From Hepsetus odoe (Eukaryota > Chordata > Actinopteri > Characiformes > Hepsetidae), in contig CM029370.1 in assembly GCA_017165825.1 (NCBI GenBank), forward strand, positions 17,073,013-17,137,012: DNA of 64,000 bases, written 5' to 3'. The notes beneath the pieces were generated by a model. That model did no database searches and was not told where the DNA came from. It saw nothing but the letters and a program-made list of their open reading frames with translations. The position numbers and the translations under genes were made by a program. Of the stretch, positions 1 to 11,949 are shown piece by piece (the first letter of the stretch is position 1; each line of letters starts with the position of its first letter).

Positions 1-213
1 TTAGTTTTATTAGGAAGGTGTGAAATACACCTACAGTAGTACAGTATCAGCCTGTGTTTAAAATCTAAGGAATGGAAAATACAGATATTTGTGTTAAATT
101 GTTAGGAGTAAAGAGGAAAAGTAAATAACAATCAGAAAACATTCTGTTGTCTGACTCTTTACTTAAATTATGTGACAGTATTTTTACTTTGTAATTTGCA
201 ATCTCTGCTGTAT

Positions 214-1040
214 ATACAGTACTGTGCAAAGGTTTTAGGCAGGTGTGAAAAAATGCTGTCCCTTTAGGGGCAGCGGTGGCCTAGCGGTTAGGGCGTTAGC
301 CGCATGATCGGAGGATCGGGGGTTCAAACCCCTTCCCAATAGGTTGCCCTGAGGTACCCTTGAGCAAGGTACCGTCCCCATCACTGCTCCCCGGGCGCTT
401 TCAATAGCTGCCCACTGCTGCACGGGTTTGAGTGTGCATGGGTTAAATGCAGAGGTCCAATTTCGTTGTGGTTCATTGTGGTTCATGTACAGTTGCACCT
501 CACAATGACAAGGGCTACTTTCACTTTTTAAACAAAGAATGCTTTCAGAAATATAAATAATGATTGTTTATTTTTATCAATTTACAACATGCAAAGTGAG
601 CGAAACAAAAGAAAATTAATTCAAATCAATATTTGTGTTACTACCTTTGCCTTCAAAACCAGCATCAGTTCTTCTAGGTACACTTGCACAAAGTCAGGGA
701 TTCTGTAGGATTATAGTCGGTGTATGATCAACCAATTTGACCAAACAGGTGCTGATGATCATCAATGTCACACGGAGGTTGAAACACAGTCATGTTTGGA
801 ACAACCTACCAGCCGAGTTCCTTCACAAACTGTGCAAGTGTACCTAGAAGAATTGATGCTGTTTTGAAGGCAAAGGGTGGTCACACCAAAATATTGATTT
901 GATTTAGATTTCTCTTTGTTCATTCTACTGTATTTATTGATTGATGAAAATAAAATGATTAATGACTTCCATTTCTGAAAGCATTCTTGTTTACAGTATT
1001 TTTCACACCTGGTTTCAAACTTTTGCATTGTGCATTGTAT
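214..1040 (+). mobile_element. Tc1/mariner-like element, internally deleted, SINE inserted in left TIR
   Basis: The left end reads TACAGTACTGTGCAAAGGTT and the right end carries its imperfect inverse near 965-1035. Between them are remnants of the Tc1 transposase C-terminus (V-W-N-N-L-P-A-E-F type wording near 795-880, frameshifted). A type-A SINE at 267-525 splits the left inverted repeat. Comparison with the uninterrupted copy at 62,461-62,992 shows the same flanks on both sides of the SINE. Confidence 0.75.
267..525 (+). mobile_element. tRNA-derived SINE, type A tail
   Basis: The head has a pol III A box TGGCCTAGCGG (277-287) and a B box GGTTCAAACCC (321-331). It is followed by the shared body (GTACCCTTGAGCAAGGTACC), a CTGCTGCA segment, and the type-A tail ending CACAATGACAAGGGCTACTT. 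It sits inside a Tc1-like element. Confidence 0.8.
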
Positions 1041-1045
1041 ATATA

Positions 1046-1112
<67 letters not shown>
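1038..1112. repeat. (TA)n microsatellite
   Basis: A near-perfect TA repeat of about 70 bp lies at the junction between the Tc1-like element and the following LINE. Confidence 0.95.
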
Positions 1113-1113
<1 letters not shown>

Positions 1114-4003
1114 GAAACCCAGCCAATAGGATGCACAAGCCAGTGTATTTTCTGTATTGGGTCCCAAGTCCGGTAAATGGGGAGGGTTACGCCAGGAAGG
1201 GTATCCCAAAACTTTACAAATCAATATGCGGACAACGACAGAATTCATACCGGATCGGTCGAGGCCCGGTTAACACCCATCGCCATCAGTGCTGTTAGCC
1301 TACAGGGTGCTGGTGGAAATTGGGACTATCACTGGCCAAAGAAGAAGAAGAGTGAGGGAAGGCATGTCCAGAGGGAGAAGGAGAGAAAGAAGGAGAGGAG
1401 AGTGGGAAGTGAGTGGCAGGGACTTGAATGTTGGCAGCATGACTGGTAAAGGTAGAGAAATAGTTGGATATGATGGAGAGAAGGAAGGTTGACATTTTGT
1501 GTGTGCAAGAGACTAGATGGAAGGGTAGTAAGGCCAGGTGTATTGGAGGGGGGTTTAAACTGTCTTCTACCATGGTGTGGATAGAAGGAGGAAATGGGAG
1601 TAGGTGTTATCCAAGGAAGAGTATGTGGAGAGTGTTTTGAAGTGAAGAGGTGTCAGGAGGGCATGAGAGTTTGAAGCTGAAGTTGAAGGTGTGGGATAAC
1701 AATGAATGTTGCTAGTGCTTATGCTCCACAAGTTGGTTGTAAGATGAAAGTGAAGGAAAAATTGTGGAGTGAGTTAGATGAAGGGATAGAGAGTGTACCC
1801 AGGGGAGAGAGAGTGGTGATAGTGCAGATTTTACGACGTTGGTGAAGGGAACAGAGGTGATGAGGAGGTGATGGTAGGCAGGCGGAAATATGAGAGGAAT
1901 GCTGAAGGGCAGATGGTTGTTGATTTGCAAAAAGGATGGAAAATGGCTGGAAGTTAACACTTATTTTAAGAAGAGGGGAGGAGTATTAGGTGATCGGAGT
2001 AAGAGGAGGAAGATGCTCACAGGTGGATTATATTCTTTGCAGGAGGGTCAAATTGAAAGAGATCAGAGACTGCAAAGTAGTGACAGGGGAGAGTGTAGCT
2101 AAACAGCATAGGATGGTGGTCTGTAGGATGACCTTGGAGGTCAAGAAGAGGAGGAAAGTGGAGGGCAGAGTCGAGGATCATGGTGGAAGCTGGGAAGGAG
2201 GAGGACCGAAGGTGGAATTCAGTGGCAGGAGTTAACACGGGCACTGGAGGTGTTTCCAAGAGCTACCGGATTGCTGGGAAACTACTGCAGAATTGATCAG
2301 GCAGACGTAAGAAATGTACTTGTGTGATATCCGAAGGAAGAAAAGAGGGATATGAGACCTGGTAGGAAAACCAAGAAGTCCAGGAGTGTATTCAAAAGAA
2401 GAGGAGGCAAAGAAGACAGTGGGACATACAGAGAGATGAAGGAAGTAGACAGGTGTAAGGCGAGATGGAATCACAGGGCTAAGAAAGCAGTGGTGAAGGC
2501 CAAAGATAAGGTTATGAATTGTATGAGAGGTTGGAGCAGTAAAAGAGGGAGAAAGGACTTTACCGATTGGCTAGACAGAGAGACAGATCTGGGAGATGCT
2601 GCCAGGTCAGACGACAAAGATAGAAATGGTAACGACTCACAGGTGGAACAGAGCGTGTTGAGCAGATGGAAGGAATACTTTGAGGAGCTGATGAATGAAG
2701 AAATGTGAGAGAGAGAAGACTGGATGATGTGAGAAGAGTTAACCAGGAAGTGCAGCAACAAACAAAGATGGGGCGGCGGGGCAGCGATGAAGAGGATGAA
2801 GAATGGGAAAGAAGCGTTGGACCGGATGACATACCAGTGGAAGCATGGGAGAGATGTTTAGGGAGATGGCAGTTGAGTTTCTGACCAGATTATGCATACA
2901 ATCTGCAAGTGAGAAGATGCCTGAGGAGGAGAGACGAAGTGTACAGTACCGATCTTCAAGAATAAGGTGATGCACAGAGCGTAGTAACTATAGAGGGATA
3001 AAGTTGATCAGCTACACCATGAAGTTATGGGAAAGAGTAGTGGTAGCTTTCTTAGGTTAAGAAAGAGGTGAGGATCAGTGAAACAGGCAGTATGGTTTTA
3101 TGTCGAGAAAGAGCACCACAGATGCAATGTTTGCTCTGGGAGGGTGTTGATGGAGAAGTACAGAGAAGGTCAGAAGGAGCTGCATTGTGCCTTTTGTGGA
3201 TTTGGAGAAAGCATATGGATAGGTGCCTAGAGAGGAGTTGTATTTGTAGTGAGGTCTGGTGTTACAGAGAAGTATGAGAGTAGTTCAGATATGTATGAGG
3301 GCAGTGTAACAGTGGTGAGATCTGCAGTGGAGGCCGGATGCATTTAAAGTAGAGTGGCTAATTACATCAAGGATCAGCACCTGTCTGCTCTTGTTTGCAG
3401 TAATGACAGGTTGGACGACCAGGTTAGACAGGAGTTCCATGGATCGCATGATGTTTGCTGATGATATTGTGGAAGAGAGGTGAAGAAGAGAGTGCAGGCT
3501 GGTTGGAAATGGGTGGAGAAGAGGCTGGAGGATTTGTGACAGACGCATCAGCTAGGAGTAAAAGGGAAGGTCAGGACAGCAGAGACCAGCGGTGTTGAAG
3601 GGCTGAGACGGCACTGACGAAAGCAAGAGGAGGCTTTGGAGCTGGAGGTGTCAGAGCAAAGATGCTGAGATTTTCATTGGGTGACGAGGTTGGACAGGAT
3701 TAGAAATGAGTATATTAGAGGATACCAGGTTAGACGTCTTGGAGACAAGGAGTAGCTGTTGCGCTATTTGGCCATGTGCAGAGGAGAGACGATGATTAGG
3801 CTGGAAGGAGGATGCTGAGGATGGAGCTACAGGAAAGAGGAGAAGAGGAAGACCAAAGAGGAGTGTTTATGGACGTAGAGAGGACACAGGTGGGTCAAGA
3901 AGCAGGAAGATGCAAAAGACAGGAAGAAATTTCTCACTGAGACAAAGATCCGCTGTGGCGACTTCCTAAACGGGAGCAGCCGAAAGAAAAAGAAGAAGAA
4001 GAT
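1113..4003 (+). pseudogene. Degenerate near-full-length RTE-type LINE
   Basis: This is a dead non-LTR retrotransposon of about 2.9 kb. The 5' part (from AACCCAGCCAATAGGATGCA) and GGGAGGGTTACGCCAGGAAG match the start of a widespread fish RTE family. Around 1,420-1,620 broken frames spell an endonuclease (M-T-G-K-G-R-E, D-I-L-C-V-Q-E-T-R-W-K-G type). Around 3,050-3,450 there are reverse transcriptase pieces, and near 3,760-3,950 the C-terminal F-G-H-V-Q-R-R / G-R-P-K-R region. The 3' end is CGGGAGCAGCCGAAAG plus a GAA-type tail. Many frameshifts and stops leave no intact protein. RTE clade assignment is from wording I recognise, not a search. Confidence 0.8.
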
Positions 4004-4199
4004 ATAAGTATATATGTATGAATGCATTTGTTGAACATACTAAGTCATACTTTACCAAAATATATATTTTATCATAACAAATCCAACTCTAATGTAGTGA
4101 AATTCATGGCTTAGAAATTCCTTGAGTCAGCTAATGGCAACAAAAGTTGTTCCAGTTTAGTAAGGATAAGCCCACTTCAGGCTCCAGGAGTTGGTGCAG

Positions 4200-4448
4200 C
4201 TATCCATCTATCCATCCATTTTCCTACCACTTGTCCTAAACGGGGTTATGGGGAGTGCTGGTGTCCAACCCAGCGCACAGGCGCAGTGGACGACCACCCT
4301 GGACAGGTCGCCAGCCCATCGCAGGGAGGAGCGGGACGGGGACGGCACCTTGCTCAAGGGTACCTCAGGGCAACCTATTGGGAAGGGGTTCGAACCCCCG
4401 ATCCACCGATCATAGGGCCAACACCCTAACCACTAAGCCACCGCTCAG
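4200..4448 (-). mobile_element. tRNA-derived SINE, type B tail
   Basis: Reading the minus strand: a tRNA-like head with B box GGTTCGAACCC, the shared GCCCTGAGGTACCCTTGAGC body, then the type-B tail (GGCGACCTGTCCAGG, GCTGGGTTGGACACCAGC) ending in GGATGGATAG repeats. It is the same family as the copy at 60,335-60,586. Confidence 0.82.
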
Positions 4449-4638
4449 TGCAGCTATATGAGCATTATTTCTTTTTTCAGATTATAATCCCTGGTCATGG
4501 ACATCCATGGCATCAGTTTTATTTACTCTCCCAGCTTTTTTTAGCATCATCTACTAGGAAGTGAGCAAACGGGTAGGAGTTTTGTAGAACATGATTTGTA
4601 GAACAGGTGCACCTGTGTGGTACGTGGAGCAGATTAAG

Positions 4639-4848
4639 TGAAACAGCACAACACAACGGAATTCAACCTCTGCGTTTCCCCCACACACACATGCAGCTAT
4701 TGAAAGCGCCCGGGGAGCAGTGACAGGGATGATACCTTGCTCAAGGGTACCTCAGGGCAACCTACTGTCAAAGGAATAGAACCCACAACATTCCACGATC
4801 CTGGGGCAGACTCCCTTATCACTAGGCCATCACTGCCCTGGATGGATT
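4639..4848 (-). mobile_element. tRNA-derived SINE, type A tail, diverged
   Basis: On the minus strand it reads GGGCAGTGATGGCCTAGTGA, a decayed B box, the GAGGTACCCTTGAGCAAGGT body and a shortened type-A tail (CGCTTTCAATAGCTGCATGT). The 3' end is partly lost. Confidence 0.7.
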
Positions 4849-4859
4849 AAATGTAATGT

Positions 4860-6360
4860 CTAGATATACGACAGGCGTAAAGTGGTTTTTTAGTGCTTTT
4901 TGAGTCTAATGTCTGTGTTTCAGTATCATACAGTAACTTGTAACCTAGGTTGTTTGAAAAGCTCTCAAGAGCATAATATTTTGTGTATATTAAAGCATAT
5001 AAAATGTAAACAATAAAAGTATGCACTTTTAAAATAAATACACTTAAATGTTCCTTTCACAAGTGGTCTCTTGGAAGCGGGCTCAGTCATTAATCTAGCT
5101 TCATCAGCCTTCACAGAAAGAGTGTTGAATTTAGCCCTAGCGGTCCAGGGGGTAATGCATATTTGTAATGTATGTTTATAAAACGTTAGGTAACGTCTCA
5201 CTCACACTCGTTTACTCAGTGGAGGGCTTGATGTCACTGTGTAAGCCTTCAGCAAAGGTCTGAGCTTTTCTCTCCCTCAGGCCTTTAACACACGCTTTCA
5301 TAATGTCACAGCTGTGATACAACAAAGTACTATAATATGTCAGATTATGCAGCAACACAGGCTGCTTGTTAAATGTCTTCAACCACCATAATTCCTTTTC
5401 ACTCTTTTTCACTGAAGGTGTTTTAATTCAGTGTGTGGTCACCAATAAGACAGTAAGTATGCTGACCTGGTGGATCTCAAGATACTTATTGTGTCATTTA
5501 ACTTTCATGCAATATTTTTTACTTAGAACTTTAGTCCGATGTGAGAATGAAGTCCAAAGAAGATTTCTGCAAATGGGAATCATGTCACTGAAATCTTTCT
5601 TCCCTGTTTTTCTTTTCTTTTCTTTTTTTTATCAATAGTTGCACAACTCCATAAAACATTTTTTACAACACACCCAAACTGTGCTGGGTGTTTTATTTGC
5701 TTTTTGGCAGAAAGAAGGCTTTTGCACTGCATTGATTGCTAAAGCTGTTGTGTACATGTGAGCATCAGTGCTATAATCATCATTTAAATCAAGAAATGTT
5801 TTTCAGTCTGCACAGAAACATTTATAAAAAGTTTCTTTTTAATGAAATGCAATAGATTCTCCATAAAGTAGACAGACTAATCATGAAGGTTACTTAAAAT
5901 TATAGCATTCATAATTGAAGTGATTTACTATCATAGCATGACCATATAATGTAACATAATTACATAGAAAAGCCCCATTTCTGCCTCAAAAACTAACTTC
6001 TTTATGTTTTCACTGTACAAAATAAAACCACAGCCATTCCTAAAGAACTTACAGTACAAGAGCATTCATCAGTGTATACACAGATAATTCTTGTTTATGA
6101 GCATTCTGTGTGTATGTGCAGGTATTCATCTAAACAATGACTGTGTATGTCTGTACTTTAGGTAGATAATTCCATTGCTGTAATGCAATGCCACCCGTTC
6201 AGTGCAGATAATGCTATGGCTTTTATATGTCCAATAAAATGGTTGCCCACACCCATAAAAGATGCCAGTGCCTACTTATTTTCTGTAAGCTTTTTAGGAA
6301 CAAACAAGAACAATGTCTGCTTTCGATAAATCAGTGGTATGAGTTCATCCTTGGGGGCTG
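4860..6360. other. No gene seen
   Basis: AT-rich single-copy-looking DNA with only short random open frames. I see no splice-bounded exon, RNA gene or recognisable transposon here. Confidence 0.5.
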
Positions 6361-6367
6361 TAAAGAC

Positions 6368-6467
<100 letters not shown>

Positions 6468-6596
6468 GGTTAGCTTGCATTTTTCCTAGGAAACATCTGG
6501 TGCAGAATCCTATGAAACACTCGAGTAAGGCTTTGGCCTTTTTGAGCCAGCAGGGAGCACATCATTTAACCTTTTATCACAGAGAGAGATAAAAAA

Positions 6597-6615
6597 AGAG
6601 AGAGAGAGAGACAGA

Positions 6616-6665
<50 letters not shown>
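6597..6665. repeat. (GA)n microsatellite
   Basis: Interrupted GA repeat with a few ACA breaks, 130 bp past the compound repeat. It yields an artefactual Ser/Leu frame on the minus strand. Confidence 0.95.
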
Positions 6666-6667
<2 letters not shown>

Positions 6668-6669
6668 AT

Positions 6670-7780
6670 GAAAGAGTTGTCAAGTGGAAGAAAAAGAGGA
6701 CTAAAATACAGTATGCAAATGATAATGTCATTTCCTTTGGGAACACCTGTGAACATGTTGTGCACACTTCCTGGTTAGTGCTTCTATGCTTTAAAGCTCT
6801 AAAAAAGCACTTCCTGTTAGGTGTTTCCAGTAGGCAGTGGTTAGAACCTTCCAAAAGAGGCCAGAATACAGACAACCAGCGAACCAGCAACTGGAACTAG
6901 CTATGATAAAAAGATATCAAAAAACGTAATTCATTTCAGCTTGCTGCAGATAGGGCTGCGTTGTCACAGACCAGTCAGAGTACCCATGCTGACACCTGTC
7001 CACCCCAAAGAGGACCTGCAATGGTCATGTGAGCAAAACTGGACCAAAAATCAGTGGAAGAATGTGGCATAATTTAATGAATTACATTTTTGTTGACAAG
7101 TTGGCTTCATGCATTGTACACCATGGGAAATATAACACAAGGATCCACTATAACAATTAGGCAAGTTAGTTAATTATGCTTAGTTAGTTGTGCTTCATAA
7201 ATTTACAGTTTTTTTATTATTATTTACTTTATAGGTACAGAATTAGCTCCATTTGAGATCTGAGGCCGTGGGTAGTGTTATTTGATTTCTAGGGTGCAGA
7301 AGTCATGGGCTGGACTGCTGGTCAAGTAGGATTCCTCATCTGTTTCCAGCTATTATTTAGGCTGAAAGGACAAAGACTCTGCAGGGACTTTTGCTCACAC
7401 TGCAATGGACTGCAACATGCTCAGTGTCATGCTCCACTCAGTCATAGCAATTGAGTAAGAGTGCTCAAAAAACACACTGATGTGTTTACACACATACACA
7501 CACATACTCGGGGCTGAGCTTGTGCAATCATTAATCAGAAACTCTATCTAAAATCAACGAGCTAAAAGCTTTGATCCATATACAAAGAATAACTTTGCAA
7601 ACTGTTTTATTTAACATCCAGCACATGCAGTATATGCCAAAGTGTGCACCCTTATTCCAGATACAAGTGTAAATGTGTAACCTCTATAGAAATACAGTAT
7701 CAATGGAATGGGAAGTTATGGAGCTCTCTTTTTAGTGATTGAACTTCATTCAATATTATGGGGATTAGATAGCATGAACT
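6670..7780. other. No gene seen
   Basis: Mixed AT-rich sequence between a microsatellite and a LINE insertion. I see nothing recognisable in it. Confidence 0.5.
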
Positions 7781-7782
7781 TT

Positions 7783-9117
7783 TTTGAACTCAGGATGAGG
7801 AGTGGAGACGAAGTGCACTGGTAACAAGTTTCAAGTATAAGGGTGATGCACAGAGCTGTAGTAACTATAGAGTAATAAAGTTGATCAGGCACAGCATGAA
7901 ATTATGTAAAAGAGTAGTGGAAGCGAGGTTAAGAAAAGAGGTGATGATTAGTGAACAGCAGTATGGTTTTATGCAGAGAAAGAGCATTTCAGATGCAATG
8001 TGTTCTCTGAGGGTGTTGATGGAGAAGCACAGAGAAGGTCAGAAGGAGTTGCATTGTGCCTTTGTGGACTTGGAGAAAGCATATGACAGGGTACCAAGAG
8101 AGGAGTTGTGGTTTTGTATGAAGAAGTCAGGTGTTGCAGAGAAATATGTGAGAGTAGTTCAGGATATGTATGAGGGCAATGTGATAGCATTGAGATTTGC
8201 AGTAGGAGTGACAGATGCGTTCAAGGTAGAGGTTGGATTGTATCAAGGATCGGTGCTGAGCCCATTCTTGTTTGCAGTACTAAAGGACAGGTTGATGGAC
8301 AAGGTTAGACAGGAGTCTCTGTGGATGATGATGTTTGATTATGATATTGCGATCTGCAGTGAGAGTAAGGAGCAGCTTGTTGAGAATCGAGAGAGATGGA
8401 GATCTGCTCTAGAGAGGAGAGGAATGAAAGTGAGTAGGACAAAGATAGAAAACATGAGTGTGAACAAAAGGGATGAAAGCGGAGTGGTTAGGATGCAAGG
8501 AGTGGAGGTAACAAAGGTGGAGGAAATTAAATACTTGTGATTAACAGTTCAGAATAACAGCAACAAGTGTGGAAGAGAGGCAAAGAAAAGAGTCCAAGCT
8601 GGTTGGAAGAAGATTGGGTGGAGTGATTTGTGACAGCCAGGTACCAGTGAGAGTAAAAGGGAAGGTTTACAGGATAGTAGTGGGACCAGCTATGTTGTTG
8701 TACAGGTTGGAGACGGTGGCACTGACGAAAAGACAGGAGGTGGAGCCTGAGGTGTCAGAGTTAGAGATGTCCATTAGGTGTTCATGTGACGTGAATGGAC
8801 AGGATTAGGAATGAGTATATTAGAGGGACAGTTCAGGTAACACATTTTGGAGACAAAGTTAGAGAAGCAAGGTTGCATTGGTTTGGACATGTCCAGCGGA
8901 GAGACGATGATTATATTGGGAGGAGGATGTTGAAGATGGAGCTGCCAGGAAAAGGGAAAGGAGGAAGACCAAAGAGGAGGTTTATGGACATAGTGAGAGG
9001 GGACATGAAGGTGGTTGGTTTCAAGGAGGAAGATTCAGAGAAGAAATGGATACAGTTGATCCTCTGTGGCGACCCCTAAACGGGAGCAGCCGAAAGACAA
9101 AGAAGAAGAAGATGGTG
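7783..9117 (+). pseudogene. 5'-truncated RTE-type LINE (reverse transcriptase and C-terminus)
   Basis: A 1.3-kb copy in the same family as the 1,113-4,003 element. An open frame at 7,881-8,540 covers most of the reverse transcriptase: F-V-D-L-E-K-A-Y-D-R-V-P, then G-L-Y-Q-G-S-V-L-S-P-F-L-F-A. The catalytic box expected as F-A-D-D reads F-D-Y-D, so an active-site Asp is lost. After a stop the C-terminus continues in shifted frames (8,569-9,079) with W-F-G-H-V-Q-R-R and G-R-P-K-R-R-F-M-D. The 3' end is CGGGAGCAGCCGAAAG plus an AAGAAG tail. TGAACTTT occurs just before (7,775-7,782) and just after (9,118-9,125), a probable 8-bp target duplication. The copy is dead. Confidence 0.88.
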
Positions 9118-9125
9118 TGAACTTT

Positions 9126-11811
9126 GTGATTTAGACCTAAGCATCCAATATTTTTTCCTCATGAGGGTTACATTCACACCTGGCTTTTGGGTCTCTAACT
9201 CAAACCACCTCCTGGAGCATATGACAATATAATATTGTAGTGTAAATACTTACATGGAACACTTGCCTGCTTTCTCTCATTTATTTTTAAGTTATGTTAG
9301 TGATGCTTGTGAGATATGTGTCTACATGTTTCTAATAGTCTGTACTTGTAAAAAAAAAACAAGGAATAATGGCACACTCTGGTTTGACAGCAAATGGTTA
9401 GAGATACCTAGTAACCAGTAACAATCTCCAATCATAAATGACAGATGTAAAGGCCACTTGGGTTTAGATCAAAAAAGATGTAAATCCCAGGTATAGATAA
9501 GCCTCAGTTCTCCAAAGGCCAAGTGTCATTAAACTCTCAGCAATTTTCTGGGATCTAGTGTAGTCTGTCCAAAACAGAAGAGACTGTACTGCAGTATACT
9601 GTGTCTGCAAGTGTTTCACCAGTAAATGTGTGCAGCAAAGGTGTAACTAAAGAACATGTTGAAAAAGGCTCGCCTTTTTTGCTTATCTAAGTAAGAACAA
9701 AAATCAAGTAGAAATAAAAATCAGTCGAAGCTAATAACCTCAGAAGCCCCTTGTGATTATGTTGGGTGTGAGGAATTAATTCGATCCAATCATTTCCATT
9801 TTTGCTCCACAGGGTTGCATTTTATTGCGGAAATCTGTCACCCCGTCACTTTTTGTTTGTCACTAAATCACAGCTACAGCTTTTCTTCCTTCCATAGGAA
9901 ATGACGGTGTTCTGTTGCCAGGTAATGTGGATATACGGTTATGCGCAATGATGTTGCATAACAGGATGAGAATCAAATGAGTTGATGACAATGATGTCAA
10001 CAGTAACCTAACACTGTCGTTCCAGAGTGATTACTAAAAATAAAGTCATTGTGCAAGACCAATAGCACATCTGCGGACAGGCAGGATGGACTTGTAAACA
10101 TTTCGGAAAGCCGTTTGATACAAGGATGCACGAACACAAGAAATTAAGAAAATAAAGGAGTCTGCTTTGAGCTTTGTGGGGGGGGATTTTTTTCCCAAAA
10201 GACGCTACTTAGAAACATCCCGGGAATGCCCCCCTAGACACATACACACAGAGAAACACAGTCAAACACTGCTCCACTCTGTGATCCAAACAGGACGACA
10301 CACTCACCATGAGACAATCAACAGGTGCCCAGTGCGGCATACAAGAAATCCTGCCTCCACCCCACATTGATCACATCCAGATGCCTACGAGCGCACACAC
10401 ACGTGGGGTGTCACTCTTGAAACATGCTATATGGCTGATTGTTTAAAGGTGTGGTGTTAGACTGGTGGACAACCCCATTTTCTTAGGTCTGGTTTATATG
10501 TACATGTGTGTGTCTGCAAGTCTGAGTGGTGCCGCTACAGAGCGACAGATGTTTTTTTTGTGTGTGAGTGGGTGTGACAGGTTGTATAGGAAAGTCAATG
10601 CACACCCCTACTACATTAGGTCATGTATATGCAGGTGTCTCTTGGGCATATGCAGTCCTACACACTTCACTTCACAACTTGAAGCTTCCCTTCCTCCATT
10701 CATTCGATGAAACACCTACACACTGAAAACCAGTTTATAGAATCCCAATGTATAAATGAAATGTTGCCACCACATAGTCATTGCCAGAAGTGAAAAACGT
10801 CAATTTTGTTGATGTAATACTCTTTATTAAGGTGCAACCCATTGATGCATATGGATTATGTTAATTCAAGACACCTTTTGTACAGTGCATGGTGTGGATC
10901 AAGGGGCACTGCACTGGGAAAAAAGAGAAAGACTGGAGGCCCTAACCTCTCTCAGCCCAATAGTACCAGCATATGGAGGCAGTTTCTGCCTGCCATGAAA
11001 CACCTCCCAAGGACTGCCTGGAAAGATGAGTAGTGTAATACGCTTTGCACAGAAATCAAAGTTTTCCATTGCACTGGGGACATCAAGGACAAACCACGTT
11101 CCTGATTTAATCACACAAGCAGAGGATTGGCAATCAGCTCTCGGATCAAAACGTGCAGGAATGGGTATATTATGTATACACACATGCACTGCAGAACGAC
11201 AGTTTGAAAGTAACACCAACTTTGTATAAATAAACATCAAACTGTATTTTTTCCAAGAAATAACAGATGCTCACACTGTATACACTGCATTCATGTACAC
11301 ATATGTATGCACTGTTTGTGTACTATACTATACGAATAACAATAGGACTAAGGATCCTTCTTTTCCATGCACAAATTTACAGCTATTCATATCATTTTCC
11401 CCTCAGGGAAACTTCCTCTGAAATCAGGCCCCTATAACTCATCCAGAATGCTGTAGCACTGCTTGTCATCAATCTTCCTATATTCACGCATGTCACTTCA
11501 CTGCATTGTTTGCCTTCCTGCAGCTGCCCATAACAAATTAAAAACCCTGCCAAAAATGTACCAGTTTGATACCCTGAAGCAAAGGTCAAAGGTTGAGGTT
11601 TACTAAGAGCTCGTCAAGCTTCAAGCTTTTTTTTTATCTATCATAAAAAATTAAGTTTCCCCCAGGATCTATCTATGTATCTATCAAGCTTTAGCTGAGG
11701 ATCAATTTCCTTGAGTAGTATTTGAATAAGTACAATCGCAGCATCTTGTTGAAAGGTCCTTTATTGCCCTAATGCAATTTCTTATTTCTGTTTTTGTGTT
11801 TTTCATTTTTA
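9126..11811. other. No gene seen
   Basis: About 2.7 kb of AT-rich sequence with only short open frames and scattered CA-rich stretches (for example 10,230-10,320). I see no exon or element I can support. Confidence 0.45.
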
Positions 11812-11817
11812 CTATGT

Positions 11818-11941
11818 CTGCGATGGGCTGGCGACCTGTCCAGGGTGCGTCCCCCGTCCTCGCCCTGTGTGCGCTGGGTTGGACGCCAGCACTCCCCCGC
11901 GACCCCGTTTGGGACAAGCGGCAGATAATGGATGGATTCTC
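11818..11941 (+). mobile_element. Headless type-B SINE tail with target duplication
   Basis: It starts at CTGCGATGGGCTGGCGACCT and ends in GATAATGGATGGATTCTC, with no tRNA head. ACTATGT lies directly before (11,811-11,817) and directly after (11,942-11,948). The tail alone therefore behaved as an insertion. Confidence 0.75.
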
Positions 11942-11949
11942 ACTATGTA

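Noticed and set aside
267..340. Possible tRNA gene
   Set aside because: A and B boxes are present, but the sequence continues into a SINE body and lacks a tRNA cloverleaf and acceptor stem.
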